NCBI GenBank assembly: GCA_003133205.1
Contig: PKWK01000190.1
Coordinates: 1-12,770 of the forward strand
DNA from: Granulicella sp.
Lineage (GTDB): Bacteria; Acidobacteriota; Terriglobia; Terriglobales; Acidobacteriaceae
Length of the DNA: 12,770 nt
Reading direction: 5' to 3'
Shown: piece after piece, positions 1 through 8,700 of the stretch
Position numbering within the stretch: the stretch's first letter is position 1
Layout of the letters: every line of letters begins with the position of its first letter
Notes under the pieces: generated by a model
Told to the model about the DNA's origin: nothing
Databases searched by the model: none
What the model saw: the letters and a program-made list of their open reading frames with translations, nothing else
Made by a program: the position numbers and the translations under genes

Positions 1-159
1 TCCCACTGATCGTCCCGCAACCCGTAACGCCTTACAGTCATCCTCTCAAGCTAAAATCTGCTCAAGCTCACGCATATAGCCAATTTGATGACACCCCCTA
101 GTCTTAATAAGGTTCGACATCAGCCGATGGTCATTTAGTCTGGTTGCTCGGGGTCGAAA
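1..159. other. Region upstream of the lasso operon, no gene recognised
   Basis: No convincing gene lies here. Two + frames are open from the window edge, ending at stops near 79 and 101. Their peptides show no lasso-precursor features such as a leader with conserved Tyr/Pro/Thr spacing or a Gly/Ala/Ser core start with Asp/Glu at position 7 to 9. A TAAAAT hexamer at 52-57 with CTTACA at 31-36 (15-bp spacer) is a weak sigma70-like promoter candidate, not strong enough to annotate separately. In the kinase frame a TAG stop around 136-138 precedes the ATG at 160, so the kinase cannot start further upstream. Confidence 0.4.
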
Positions 160-1083
160 ATGTCTCTCCACGCATACTGGGCCTATGGACTTTGTATTCA
201 TGCGGACCTGGTTTGTCCGGAACTTCCTTCCCATCCGCAACCGAGTGCAGATCCTGACGTAATTGTTCGTTTGCTGGCGCCGGTATCGACTCTTTCGAAC
301 ACTCTCGACAATGGTTACTTCGAAGTTCGGCCCGGGATATTCCGCCTGGCGATACCTGGAGTGGGTCAGTACAGGGTGGAAGAAGGAAAGCGCATCTTCA
401 TCGAGCCGCTGGTTGATGCTTCGATCGATAAGGTGCGGCTGTTTCTGCTGGGTTCGTCGATGGGCGCGCTGCTCTATCAGCGGGGCCTGTTTCCCCTGCA
501 TGGGAGCGCGGTGGAGACGGCCTGGGGTGCGATGATCTTTGTCGGAGCTCAGGGAGCAGGAAAGTCTACTTTGGCGGCGCAGTTTCATCGCAGCGGATAC
601 AGGTTGCTGAGTGACGACGTCTGCGCTGTGTCAGCGACTCCTGAGGGACTTCGGATTCTGCCGGCGTTGGCCCAGTTTCGGCTGTGCGCTGATGCCTATG
701 ACCGACTTGGAACCACGGAGGGAGCCCGCTTTGACGTGGACAAATATGTTGTGCCAATGGGCGCGGGGTACTGTCCTGATCCGATACCACTTCGAGCGAT
801 CCATATTCTTTGTGACCACGACGCTGAAGAGCCAAAGATCGAAGTGCTGCGTGGCTTCGACCGGGTTCAGCGCCTGTTGGAAAACCTGTACCGGCCCCAT
901 TACATGAAGGGTCAGGGGACGCAGGCTGAGTTGATGCGGCTGGCGGGATCGATTGCACAGAAGGTCACCTTGTTCTCGGTGGCGCGGAGGCGGGACACAG
1001 CAGAGATCGCAGGACTAGTAAGCTCTTTGGAGTTGGCTTGGGCGGAACATTTTGCCGCGATCCTATCGAAGGAGAGGAACTAG
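160..1083 (+). CDS. HPr-kinase-like P-loop kinase of a lasso peptide cluster
   Basis: This 307-residue protein resembles the HPr kinase/phosphorylase-related kinases encoded in lasso-peptide clusters. In the paeninodin family such kinases phosphorylate the C-terminal Ser side chain of the precursor. The P-loop GAQGAGKST lies at residues 129-137, preceded by the family's HGSAV element (114-118) and followed by LLSDD (149-153), whose acidic pair matches the Mg/catalytic site of the HPrK fold. A PALAQFRL segment (168-175) is also typical. The N-terminal opening with AYGLCI and ELP is usual for this subgroup. The ATG at 160 is the only reasonable start, because an in-frame TAG lies just upstream; its ribosome site (GGGG, 150-153) is weak. 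The stop abuts the PqqD-like gene (TAGATG), so the two are probably translated together. The kinase family is clear from the motifs. The peptide-kinase role is inferred from context, and its substrate is not in the window. Confidence 0.85.
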   Translation: MSLHAYWAYGLCIHADLVCPELPSHPQPSADPDVIVRLLAPVSTLSNTLDNGYFEVRPGIFRLAIPGVGQYRVEEGKRIFIEPLVDASIDKVRLFLLGSSMGALLYQRGLFPLHGSAVETAWGAMIFVGAQGAGKSTLAAQFHRSGYRLLSDDVCAVSATPEGLRILPALAQFRLCADAYDRLGTTEGARFDVDKYVVPMGAGYCPDPIPLRAIHILCDHDAEEPKIEVLRGFDRVQRLLENLYRPHYMKGQGTQAELMRLAGSIAQKVTLFSVARRRDTAEIAGLVSSLELAWAEHFAAILSKERN

Positions 1084-1365
1084 ATGCGCCGATTTGGCCC
1101 CGAAGACAGGCTGTCCCGCACCGAAGATATGCTCTCTACGGAGCTCGATCAGGAGACGATCCTGATGAGTATCGATGCGGGAGCCTATTACGGTTTGGAA
1201 GGGGTCGCCCGAAGCATCTGGGAGAATCTGGAGACTCCTTTGACCTTCTCGGCTCTGGTGGATCGTATGGTCAAGGAATTCCAGGTTGCGCCTGATACTT
1301 GCTCTGCGGATTTGGAGAGATTCCTCGCGGAGATGGAACGCGAAGGTCTTCTCCATGTGGAATAA
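1084..1365 (+). CDS. PqqD family protein, lasso peptide B1 (leader recognition)
   Basis: This is a 93-residue PqqD-like RiPP recognition element. In lasso pathways the B1 protein binds the precursor's leader peptide and delivers it to the B2 protease and C cyclase. The family pattern is visible: an N-terminal beta region with ILMSIDAGAYYGLEG (26-40), the VARSIWENL helix (41-49), and a C-terminal three-helix part ending LAEMEREGLL (81-90). The length matches stand-alone PqqD/B1 proteins. A good ribosome site, AAGGAG at 1069-1074, lies 9 bases before the ATG. The gene begins directly after the kinase stop and overlaps the start of B2 by 11 bases. Assignment as B1 rather than a PQQ-pathway PqqD rests on the neighbours (B2, cyclase, kinase); no PQQ genes are present. 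Confidence 0.85.
   Translation: MRRFGPEDRLSRTEDMLSTELDQETILMSIDAGAYYGLEGVARSIWENLETPLTFSALVDRMVKEFQVAPDTCSADLERFLAEMEREGLLHVE
1342..1346 (+). promoter_or_regulatory. Ribosome binding site deciding the B2 start
   Basis: GAAGG sits 8 bases before the ATG at 1355, inside the end of the B1 gene. The frame is open further upstream, to a possible start at 1286, but only 1355 has this spacing and gives an N terminus (MWNKLNRF) like those of B2 proteins. Confidence 0.55.
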
Positions 1366-1810
1366 GCTGAATCGCTTTGCGCGGCTTTCTCTCGCTCAGA
1401 AGCGCTTGCTTGGGGAGGCGCTGGTGGGGTTGGCGCTGGCGCGGGCAGCCATGTTCTGGATCCCGTTCCGGCGGATTGCGGCGTGGCTGGGGACACCTGG
1501 GGCCGTGAGTCCAGGTGCGGCAACTGAAGAGGAAGTTCGCATTGCGGAAGAGATCGGCTGGGCAGTGGGTGTTGTGGCACGGCGGGTTCCGTGGGATGGA
1601 CGCTGCCTGGCACAGGCGTTGGCGGCTACGGGAATGCTCCGCCGCCGGGGGTTGGAAGGAACCGTAAGCTTCGGCGCGGGCCGGGAAGAATCGTCGGAAT
1701 CGGAGTTCAGTGCCCATGCGTGGCTGCAGGTGGGCCCATGCATTGTGACCGGCGGTCCGGGCCACGAACGGTTCAAGACGTTCACCACCTTTGCCCGGAA
1801 GCGGCAATGA
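1355..1810 (+). CDS. Lasso peptide biosynthesis B2 protein (transglutaminase-like leader protease)
   Basis: This 151-residue protein belongs to the McjB C-terminal/transglutaminase-like cysteine protease family, which cleaves the leader from the lasso precursor. The proposed catalytic Cys is residue 84 in GRCLAQAL (82-89), and the His is residue 121 in the hallmark SAHAWLQ (119-125). Between them, LRRRGLEGTVSFGAG (95-109) matches the family's 'L..RG....L..G' stretch. The C-terminal GGPGHERFKTF (133-143) is also typical. I could not place the third, acidic member of the triad with confidence. The length fits split-type B2 proteins, in which the PqqD part (B1) is a separate gene, as here. The start at 1355 overlaps B1 by 11 bases, and the TGA stop overlaps the cyclase start (ATGA, 1807-1810). 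Confidence 0.88.
   Translation: MWNKLNRFARLSLAQKRLLGEALVGLALARAAMFWIPFRRIAAWLGTPGAVSPGAATEEEVRIAEEIGWAVGVVARRVPWDGRCLAQALAATGMLRRRGLEGTVSFGAGREESSESEFSAHAWLQVGPCIVTGGPGHERFKTFTTFARKRQ
1797..1801 (+). promoter_or_regulatory. Ribosome binding site of the cyclase gene
   Basis: GGAAG ends 5 bases before the ATG at 1807, within the last codons of B2. With the ATGA overlap it supports start 1807 over the upstream in-frame start at 1591, which would run through most of B2 in another frame. Confidence 0.5.
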
Positions 1811-2736
1811 GCGGAATCTATGGAGTCTACCGGTATGACGGCGCCCCAGTTGACCCTGACTGGCTGGAACGAATGCGTTCGGCGATGGCCTACTACGGTC
1901 CGCACGGAGGAGGGTACAAGCTCGAGGGCTCGTTGGGGATGGGGCATCTCTTGCTGGAGACCAACCCGGAGGATGCCTATGAGAGCCAGCCTGTGGTGGG
2001 AGAACGTGGCCTGGTGGTCAGTGCAGCCAGGTTGGACAACCGGGCAGAGCTGCTTGAGGCGTTGCATGTGTCCGGCGAAGAGGCCGTGCGACAGTCCGAC
2101 GGACATCTGGTCGGTTTGGCCTTCGATCGCTGGGGCGAGGAACTCAGTGCGCATCTTCAGGGAGACTGGGCCCTGGCTGGCTGGGATCGCCGGGAACGCA
2201 GGCTGCTTCTGGCCAGGGATGCTTGCGGTAGTGCCACCCTCTACTACTACGAGGGCAAGGGCTTCCTTGCTTTTGCGTCCAGCCTCAAAGCCCTGCTGGC
2301 GCTTCCGGGCATAGAGAAGAAGCCGGAGACGGGCGCCGTGAAGTTGGTGATCGCCCCCGGCGAGACCGTCACTGGCACGTTTCCGACACCAGTCAGAACT
2401 ATCGACTGCGGACTGCCAGGGCCGTCGTCTGCAACGTTTAGTTTGGCCGTTCTGGTTCCCGGCCCGCTCGGCGTAAAGGTCACGGACACCGTGCAATTCG
2501 AACCTGCCGCGACGGTGGCGCAGGCGGTCGTTGCCGCGAAGTCGCTGCTGTTAGCACCGGAGACCGTTACCCCGGAGAAGGTGAGCGGGATCGTTTGCTT
2601 ATTGGTCACCGTGACCGTTTGGGCTACGCTCGTGGTTCCCTCTAACTGTGCTGGGAAAGTAAGAGAACTTGGAGTCAGAACCACAGCCGTCAGGACCGTT
2701 AGCGTCGCCGGACTGCTGCAGACAGGCGCGAACTGA
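1807..2736 (+). CDS. Asparagine synthetase-like lasso cyclase (C), N-terminal part only, chimeric tail
   Basis: The first ~174 residues are a class II glutamine amidotransferase-type domain of an asparagine-synthetase-like lasso macrolactam synthetase. The start MSGIYGVYRYDG is typical, and residue 2 is Ser where glutamine-using enzymes have the catalytic Cys, so this domain should not hydrolyse glutamine. That is common in lasso cyclases, which activate an Asp/Glu side chain with ATP. Further family segments are SAARLDNRAELL (72-83), GDWALAGWD (119-127), LLLARDACGSATLYYY (133-148) and FASSLKALLALPGIEKKPE (156-174). Family resemblance ends at about 2328. Codons from 2329 to the TGA at 2734-2736 are the antisense of a minus-strand choice-of-anchor D fragment and are not real cyclase sequence. 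The whole ATP-pyrophosphatase synthetase half is missing, so the product as read cannot form the ring. It overlaps B2 by 4 bases. Confidence 0.75.
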   Translation: MSGIYGVYRYDGAPVDPDWLERMRSAMAYYGPHGGGYKLEGSLGMGHLLLETNPEDAYESQPVVGERGLVVSAARLDNRAELLEALHVSGEEAVRQSDGHLVGLAFDRWGEELSAHLQGDWALAGWDRRERRLLLARDACGSATLYYYEGKGFLAFASSLKALLALPGIEKKPETGAVKLVIAPGETVTGTFPTPVRTIDCGLPGPSSATFSLAVLVPGPLGVKVTDTVQFEPAATVAQAVVAAKSLLLAPETVTPEKVSGIVCLLVTVTVWATLVVPSNCAGKVRELGVRTTAVRTVSVAGLLQTGAN

Positions 2737-2761
2737 AAGCTGTTGGTGGCGCACGCCCTCA
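2329..2761 (-). pseudogene. Fragment encoding a choice-of-anchor D (ASPM/SPD-2/Hydin-like) domain
   Basis: Read on the minus strand, this block encodes, in order, the end of an Ig-like domain (CSSPATLTV), one complete choice-of-anchor D domain, and the beginning of a next domain (VPVTVSPGAITNF). The anchor-D signature is clear: LTPSSLTFPAQ, then QTVTVTN, GANSSDF, the paired cysteines in ACATVAAGSNCTVSVTF, and IVLTGVGN. Such domains occur in tandem in large secreted proteins. The minus frame is closed by a stop at 2778-2780 just outside the right edge and runs into antisense cyclase sequence past the left edge. It therefore has no start or stop of its own. It is an internal piece of some larger protein gene, placed in reverse between the cyclase and the giant + strand gene, by rearrangement or misassembly. 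Confidence 0.75.
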
Positions 2762-2768
2762 ACGGGCG
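2329..2768. repeat. 7-bp direct repeat at both edges of the inverted block
   Basis: The heptamer acgggcg occurs at 2329-2335 and again at 2762-2768. The first copy is where the cyclase stops looking like its family, and the second is the first codons of the giant + strand frame. Joining 2328 to 2762 would keep the reading frame (Glu174 followed by Thr-Gly-Gly-Gln). The repeat is short and may be chance. If meaningful, it fits microhomology-driven joining or template switching better than a transposon target duplication, since no terminal inverted repeats or transposase are present. Confidence 0.4.
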
Positions 2769-5700
2769 GACAGATCGTCACGACCAACTTCAACGTGACC
2801 AGCACGCCGGTTGGGTTGATCAGCGTTGCGCCGTATCACGCGCCGCAAAACGTCACATTGGACGTCGCAATTGTCGGCTTGAACACGCACTTCGTGCCGA
2901 ATACGACGACGGTTCTCCTTGGACCGCAGTTCACCGTCAACAGCGTGACCGTTACCGATGCAACGCATCTATCCGCCAACATCACGACCAGCTATCTCTA
3001 CAACGGCGTGACCACTGCCTCCCCGATTGGGTGGGAGTCGGTTTACGTGAATACCGGCGCGGAGCAGGTAATCGGCGGCTTTGCTGTGGATGCTCCAGCC
3101 AGCCCGACTTTGCTGAGTGTCAGCCCAGCGAGTGCCGCACAGGGTTCGACAGCGGATGTAACGATTACCGGCTCATTGACGAACTGGGTCAATGGCACGA
3201 CGGAAGCAATCCTCGGTGCCGGCGTGACCGTGGCGAACCTGACGATCACCAGCCCGACCACGGCTACGGCGACCATCTCGGTTTCACCCACGGCTCCCGT
3301 GGGCGGAAACAGCGTAACCATGATTACCGGCTCTGAGATCGTAGGCGGGACCGGGTTCAGCGTCACCCCGAGCGCGGCGGAGATCATCAGAGTCGGTCCT
3401 ATCGTCAAAAGCTGCACTGTTAATGAATTCTTTGTAATACCGGGCTGCGGAGGGTCATCCTCCGGAGTTTGGGTCGTCTCGCAGACGCAAACTTCGACCC
3501 TGAGTGTCACCGGAGTCGGTACGCACTGGCTGCAGGGCGAAACCACGATGAGCTTCGGCTCCGGCGTGATCATCGACAACCTCACGATCAACTCACCGAC
3601 AACTGCCACGGTGCAGATCACCGTGCTCTCCAGTTCCCCGGTTGGTTATGCCTCCCTCACGACGTATACCGACGGTGAAGTGGTTACGTTGCAGCAGGCG
3701 ATCGACATTGAAGAGGGATACCCCACGATGTTGGCCATTGCGCCGAGCGCAGGACAGCAGGGCGCAACCATGACCCTGCAGGTCCTGGGCCGCTTTACGC
3801 ACTGGCAACAAGGCGTCACGTCGCTGGCCTTCAACCAGGACATCACGGTGAACTCAATCAACGTGATCGACTCCGCGAACCTGACTGCCAACATCACCGT
3901 AAGTCCGTGGGCCTACGTAGACTACGGCCCGTGTGGTCATGCTCTGACCGTCACCACAGGGAATGAGCAGGTATCCACCGCTCCCATCTTTGCTAACTTC
4001 TGCGTCCAACAGGGTGCTGCACAGATTAACTCCGTCTCCTCGGTCTCAGGTGCTCAGGGATCAACTATGCCGGTGACCATAACGGGCTCGGCCACCCACT
4101 TCCTTTCTGGCGTAACTACGGTCAGCTTTGGCGATCCCAATTTCGCGGTTGGGCAAATCACAGTCAACAGCCCGACCTCTCTCACGGCATCGGTTGCAAT
4201 CTCCACAGCGGCAACCCCGGGCTATAAGACAGTCACCGTCACAACCTATGGAGAGGTTGCATCACAGCAGTACTCGTTCACGGTGGTCCAGAACCAGGCG
4301 ACGCTCACTGAGGCTAATCCGTATCAGGAAGAGCAGGGCGTTCAGAATGTCGACATCGTGCTCACCGGGCAGTTCTCGCACTTCACAGGATTGAGCACGG
4401 CCACGTTCGGCCCCGGCATCGTGGTCAATAGCGTGACGTACAACAGCAGCACGCAGTTGACCGCCAATATCAGCATCGATCCGCTGGCCTATACGGGTGG
4501 CCGGACAGTCACGGTGACGACTCCTGGGGTCCCGTGTTCGGAAATGGTGGATGATACATACAACCAGTGTCCGGGAGGCGTCACGACCGGCACCGGCAGC
4601 GAGATTGTGAGTTACAACGCGTTTGCCGTCATCCCAGGTCCTGCGATCATCAGCCAGGTTGCGCCCAATACTGGCAACGAGGGCCAGGAGGTGGTCTTCA
4701 CCATTACAGGCGAGAATACGCACTGGCAGCAGAACTTTACGCAGTTCTACATTGCCGGCGGCGGTTCCGATCTGACCATCAACTCCGTGATTATCAACAG
4801 CCCCACCAGCGCCACGGTGGATATGAACATCTCTACAACGGCCAACCCAGGAACGCGCTCCATCTTTATGGTGACGGCGGGTGAGTCTCTGACGGATAGC
4901 GGCGCCTTCGTGGTTACCGGTGGGGTCCCGGTTGTCACCTATATCAGTCCGAACAACGCCACTCCGGGAACCAATCAACTGGGAGTGACCATCAACGGCC
5001 TCTACACGAAGTGGGATTCGACGACCACGGTGAACTTCGGTCCCGGGGTCACGGTCACGTCGTTCGAGGTCGAGGACAATACTCATATTCAAGCTGTACT
5101 CAACATCGATCCGGCGGCCCAGATTGGCTATCGCACAGTTGTCGTGGCGACCGGAACACAGGGCTTGACGGGGAATTTCCTGGTCGCTGCTCCCGCGCCC
5201 CCGCCGACTCCCTATATCTGGTACTACTGGCCGTCATCCGGACTCCCCGGCCAGACCTTCACCATTCATTTCTCCGGTCAGAATACGCATTGGGATCCGA
5301 ACCCGGTCACGGGTACGCAAGCGACCTTTGGCAGCGGCATCCAGGTGAATACTTTCCAGATCACCAGCGCGACCTCCGCACTGGCCAACATCACCATCAC
5401 TGCGACGCAGGCCCAGTCGAACCTGATCGTCTTCACCACGGGCACGGAGACTGAGAGTGTCGGCTTCAATGTGGTTGTCTCTCAGCCGACTCTGAGTATT
5501 GTCGATCCGGGCTCCGGCCTGCAGGGCGCAACTAACCTCATCGTCAACATACTCGGTCAGTACACGACCTTCGACAGCACTACTACGTTCAATTTCGGCG
5601 CTGGTGTCACTGTCAACGGTCCTCCGCTGATTCTGGGCCCGACGATTGCGACTCAGAGCATCAGCATCGACCAACTCGCTACTTTGGGCGGTCGCAGCGT

Positions 5701-8700
5701 AGTCGCGACCACCACGGATACGCCGGGCGGACCGCAGGTGGTAAGCGGAGCAGGCTTCTCAGTCACACCCAGCCTCGCGCTTATCTCGGCCGTTACGCCG
5801 AACACCGCACCGCAGGGCAGCACCGTCACTGTAGAAGTGACTGGTCAGAACACACACTGGAATGGATCTACTACATTCAGCTTCGGCGCCGGCATCTCGG
5901 TGACCAGTACCACCGTGAACAGCGCCACCGATGCCACCCTGACGCTCTCTGTGCCTGCGCTGGCTCCGATTGGCACCACAGACGCAAGAGCCCAGACGTT
6001 GGGAGAAGTTGCGTACATCACTCACGGCTTCGTCGTTCAAGTGGGCACGCCGCTGCTATTGTCCTCGGGCCCAGGTTCGTTGCCGCAGCAGAGCAGCGCC
6101 ATCTTCACCATCCTGAGCCAGGCAACCACCTGGTCGGCCGCGAATCCGCCCTCTGTTTCCATGGGGCCGGGCGTCGTGATTACCAACGTTCACGTGACCG
6201 GACCTACCTCGATGACGGCCGATGGGTTTGTGCAGCCAACCACCTACGTTGGCTATCGCGACCTCACCGTCAGCAGCGGCACGCAAGTACTGACGTTGCC
6301 GTATGCCTTCTATGTGCGCTCCGGTCCAGCGGTAATCAATAGCATTCTGCCGTCGTCTGGCGGACAGAACGTAAACCTGCCTTTGGTCCAGATCGTCGGA
6401 ACGAACACCCATTGGCTGCAGGGAATTACAACCCTCAGCTTCCCGGGTGTTCTCGTGAACAGCTTCACCGTGAACACGCCGGTGTCCATCACCGCGAATA
6501 TCACGCCCAACATCAACGCAACTCCAGGCCAGGTTTCGGTGACGGCAACAACCCTTGGCGAAGTCGCCACCGGGGTGAATGACTTTACGATCATCCAGAC
6601 CCAGGCGGAGTTGCTCGCCGCAGTGCCGAGCAGTGGTCCTCAGGGCAAGACTCAGAACATTGTCCTTACCGGGCTGTACACGCACTTCGATAACACCAGC
6701 GTGGTCAGCTTTGGTGCGGGCGTCACCGTCAATACGGTCACCGCGACAACCAACACCTCCATTACCGCGAACATCACCATCGCGCCGACGGCGACGACGG
6801 GCTATCGGAATGTCTCCGTCGTCACAGGCAGCGAGGCCGTCCAACTCACGAACGGCTTCAATGTGACGACAGGTCCTGCGGCTATCGTCAGTCTGAGTCC
6901 GGCAACTGGCGGACAAGGAACCTCGATGACGGTGCAGGTGACGGGCAGCCAGACGAACTTCGCCAATGGTGTAACTGCGGCCGTGTTCTACGGAGGCATC
7001 TCGGTCACAGGAATTACTGTGGTTGACGCGCTCCACGCCAACGTCACGATCTCGATCCCCAGTTACACGGCGTTGGGCAGCTACAACGTTGTTCTGGCCA
7101 CGGGCGGCGAAGTTGCTACGATCCTCGGCGGCTTTACGGTGACTTCCGGCAACGCGCAACTGTCGACTGTGAGCCCGCCGACCAGCACCCAGGGCTCGAC
7201 GAACGTGAACGTCAATCTCACTGGCCTCTTCACTCACTTCGTAAACGGAACCAGCGTTGCGAGCTTCGGCGCGGGCATTGCGGTCATCTCGACGACAGTA
7301 TCCAGTCCGACCACCGCGGTTGCGAATATCAACATCAGTACGATCGCTACCCTCGGCTCGCGGAACGTGACGGTGACAACAGGTCCGGAAACCGCCTCTA
7401 TCACTGGTGGCTTCACGGTTCTGGCCGGTGTGCCGACCTTGCTCTCGGCCGCTCCCGGCACCGGCCAGGCGGGTGCGACGCTGAACACCACCATCACCGG
7501 CCAGTTCACCAATTTCACGGCAAGTTCGACGGTGAGCCTCGGTGACGGAATCGCGGTGAACTACGTCACCTACGTCAGCAGTACGCAGTTGGTCGCTAAC
7601 ATCACCATTCCTTCGAACGCCTCAGTCGGGAACACCTATGTCTCGGTGACGACCGGCAGCCAGACTCTCACGCTCAACAACTACTTCAGCGTTACGCCCG
7701 GAACGCCCGTCATAACAGTAATCAGTCCCAACATCGGCAATCCGAGTCAGACGCTGACGGTTACGATCACCGGGCAATACACCAATTGGGTGAATGGAAC
7801 CACCACGGCCAGCTTCGGTCCTGAAATCAGCGTGGGCGGCGCTGCCGCCGGCGTGTCCGGCCCAGTAACCGTAACCAGCCCCACCAGCCTGACCGCCAGT
7901 ATCACGATCCCCTCAGGTGCTTCGCTTGGCCCGGTGGACGTGATCACAACCACGGGTGGCGAGGTGGAGAACGTCCCCGCAGGCTTTACCGTGCAGGCTG
8001 CAGTCATCCCAGCCCCCTCGCTGATCTCTCTCAGCCCCGGAGCGAATGCCAGCGGCATGCCCATCAACAGCAGCATCATCGGGGTCTTCAGCCAGCCGAT
8101 GAATCGAAGCAAGATCAACACCAGCACCGTAACGCTGAATCTGACCAGCAATCCGAGCGGCTGGGTGTCTGTGCCCGGCACGGTCAATCTGGACGCCACG
8201 GGCCGCATTCTGACTTTCACGCCTAACTCTGTGTTGGCGGTCAATTCGACTTACTACTTCTCGTTGACGAACGGCATCCAGGACGCTGCTGGCACTGCGT
8301 TCAACAACTACAACGTCTATCTGTACACAACCTACTCCGCGAACGTGGCTGCGCCGACGGTGGTTGCCGCCAATCCGCCTGCCCTGAGCACGGTTGGCAC
8401 CAACGTGGCTGTGCAACTCGAGTTCAGTGCGGATATGAACCAGCAGACGCAGTCCGGGATGACCGTCAGCGCAAGCGGCACGCCCGTCGCCGGCAGCTTC
8501 AGCTGGAACAGCAATCCCTATGGCAGCGGCGGGTGGGGACCTGGTACGATCCTGACCTTCACTCCCAACGTGCCTCTGCAGGCAAGCACCACCTACACAG
8601 TCAGCTATGGATCACCGTTGGCTGATACAGCCGGCAACTTGTTGACGCCTGGATCGTTCACCTTCACCACAGGCACCGGCCCGGACACAGCGCAAAACTA

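Noticed and set aside
3..101. + strand open frame from the window edge ending in Asp-Asp-Thr-Pro, considered as the end of a lasso precursor
   Set aside because: It has no start in the window, no leader motif, and no core with Asp/Glu at ring position 7-9 counted from a Gly/Ala/Ser. It does not end in Ser as kinase-linked precursors do.
46..118. Small minus-strand peptide upstream of the kinase
   Set aside because: It is the tail of an antisense frame running through the kinase gene, with no ribosome site and no lasso-precursor pattern.
1396..2496. Minus-strand ORF of 366 codons opposite B2 and the cyclase
   Set aside because: It is a shadow of well-recognised + strand genes, has no family features, and crosses the junction at 2329.
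2329..2768. Site-specific invertible element (phase-variation switch)
   Set aside because: Only about 5 bp of inverted similarity (GGGCG/CGCCC) exists at the edges, no recombinase is in the window, and neither orientation of the block would give intact genes on both sides.
2329..2768. Insertion sequence or MITE with target duplication
   Set aside because: The block encodes an internal piece of a structural protein domain, has no terminal inverted repeats and no transposase.
6056..7237. Long minus-strand ORF (393 codons) and similar ones at 4262-5092 and 11174-11872
   Set aside because: They lie fully antisense to the giant gene and read as Arg/His/Asp/Gly-rich sequence without domain motifs. 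That is what the complement of Thr/Val/Asn/Ser codons gives.
2813..8008. CRISPR or DNA satellite explanation for the periodic array
   Set aside because: The periodicity is at protein level in one continuous frame with about 276-bp units, and the DNA of the units is diverged. There are no short identical repeats with unique spacers.
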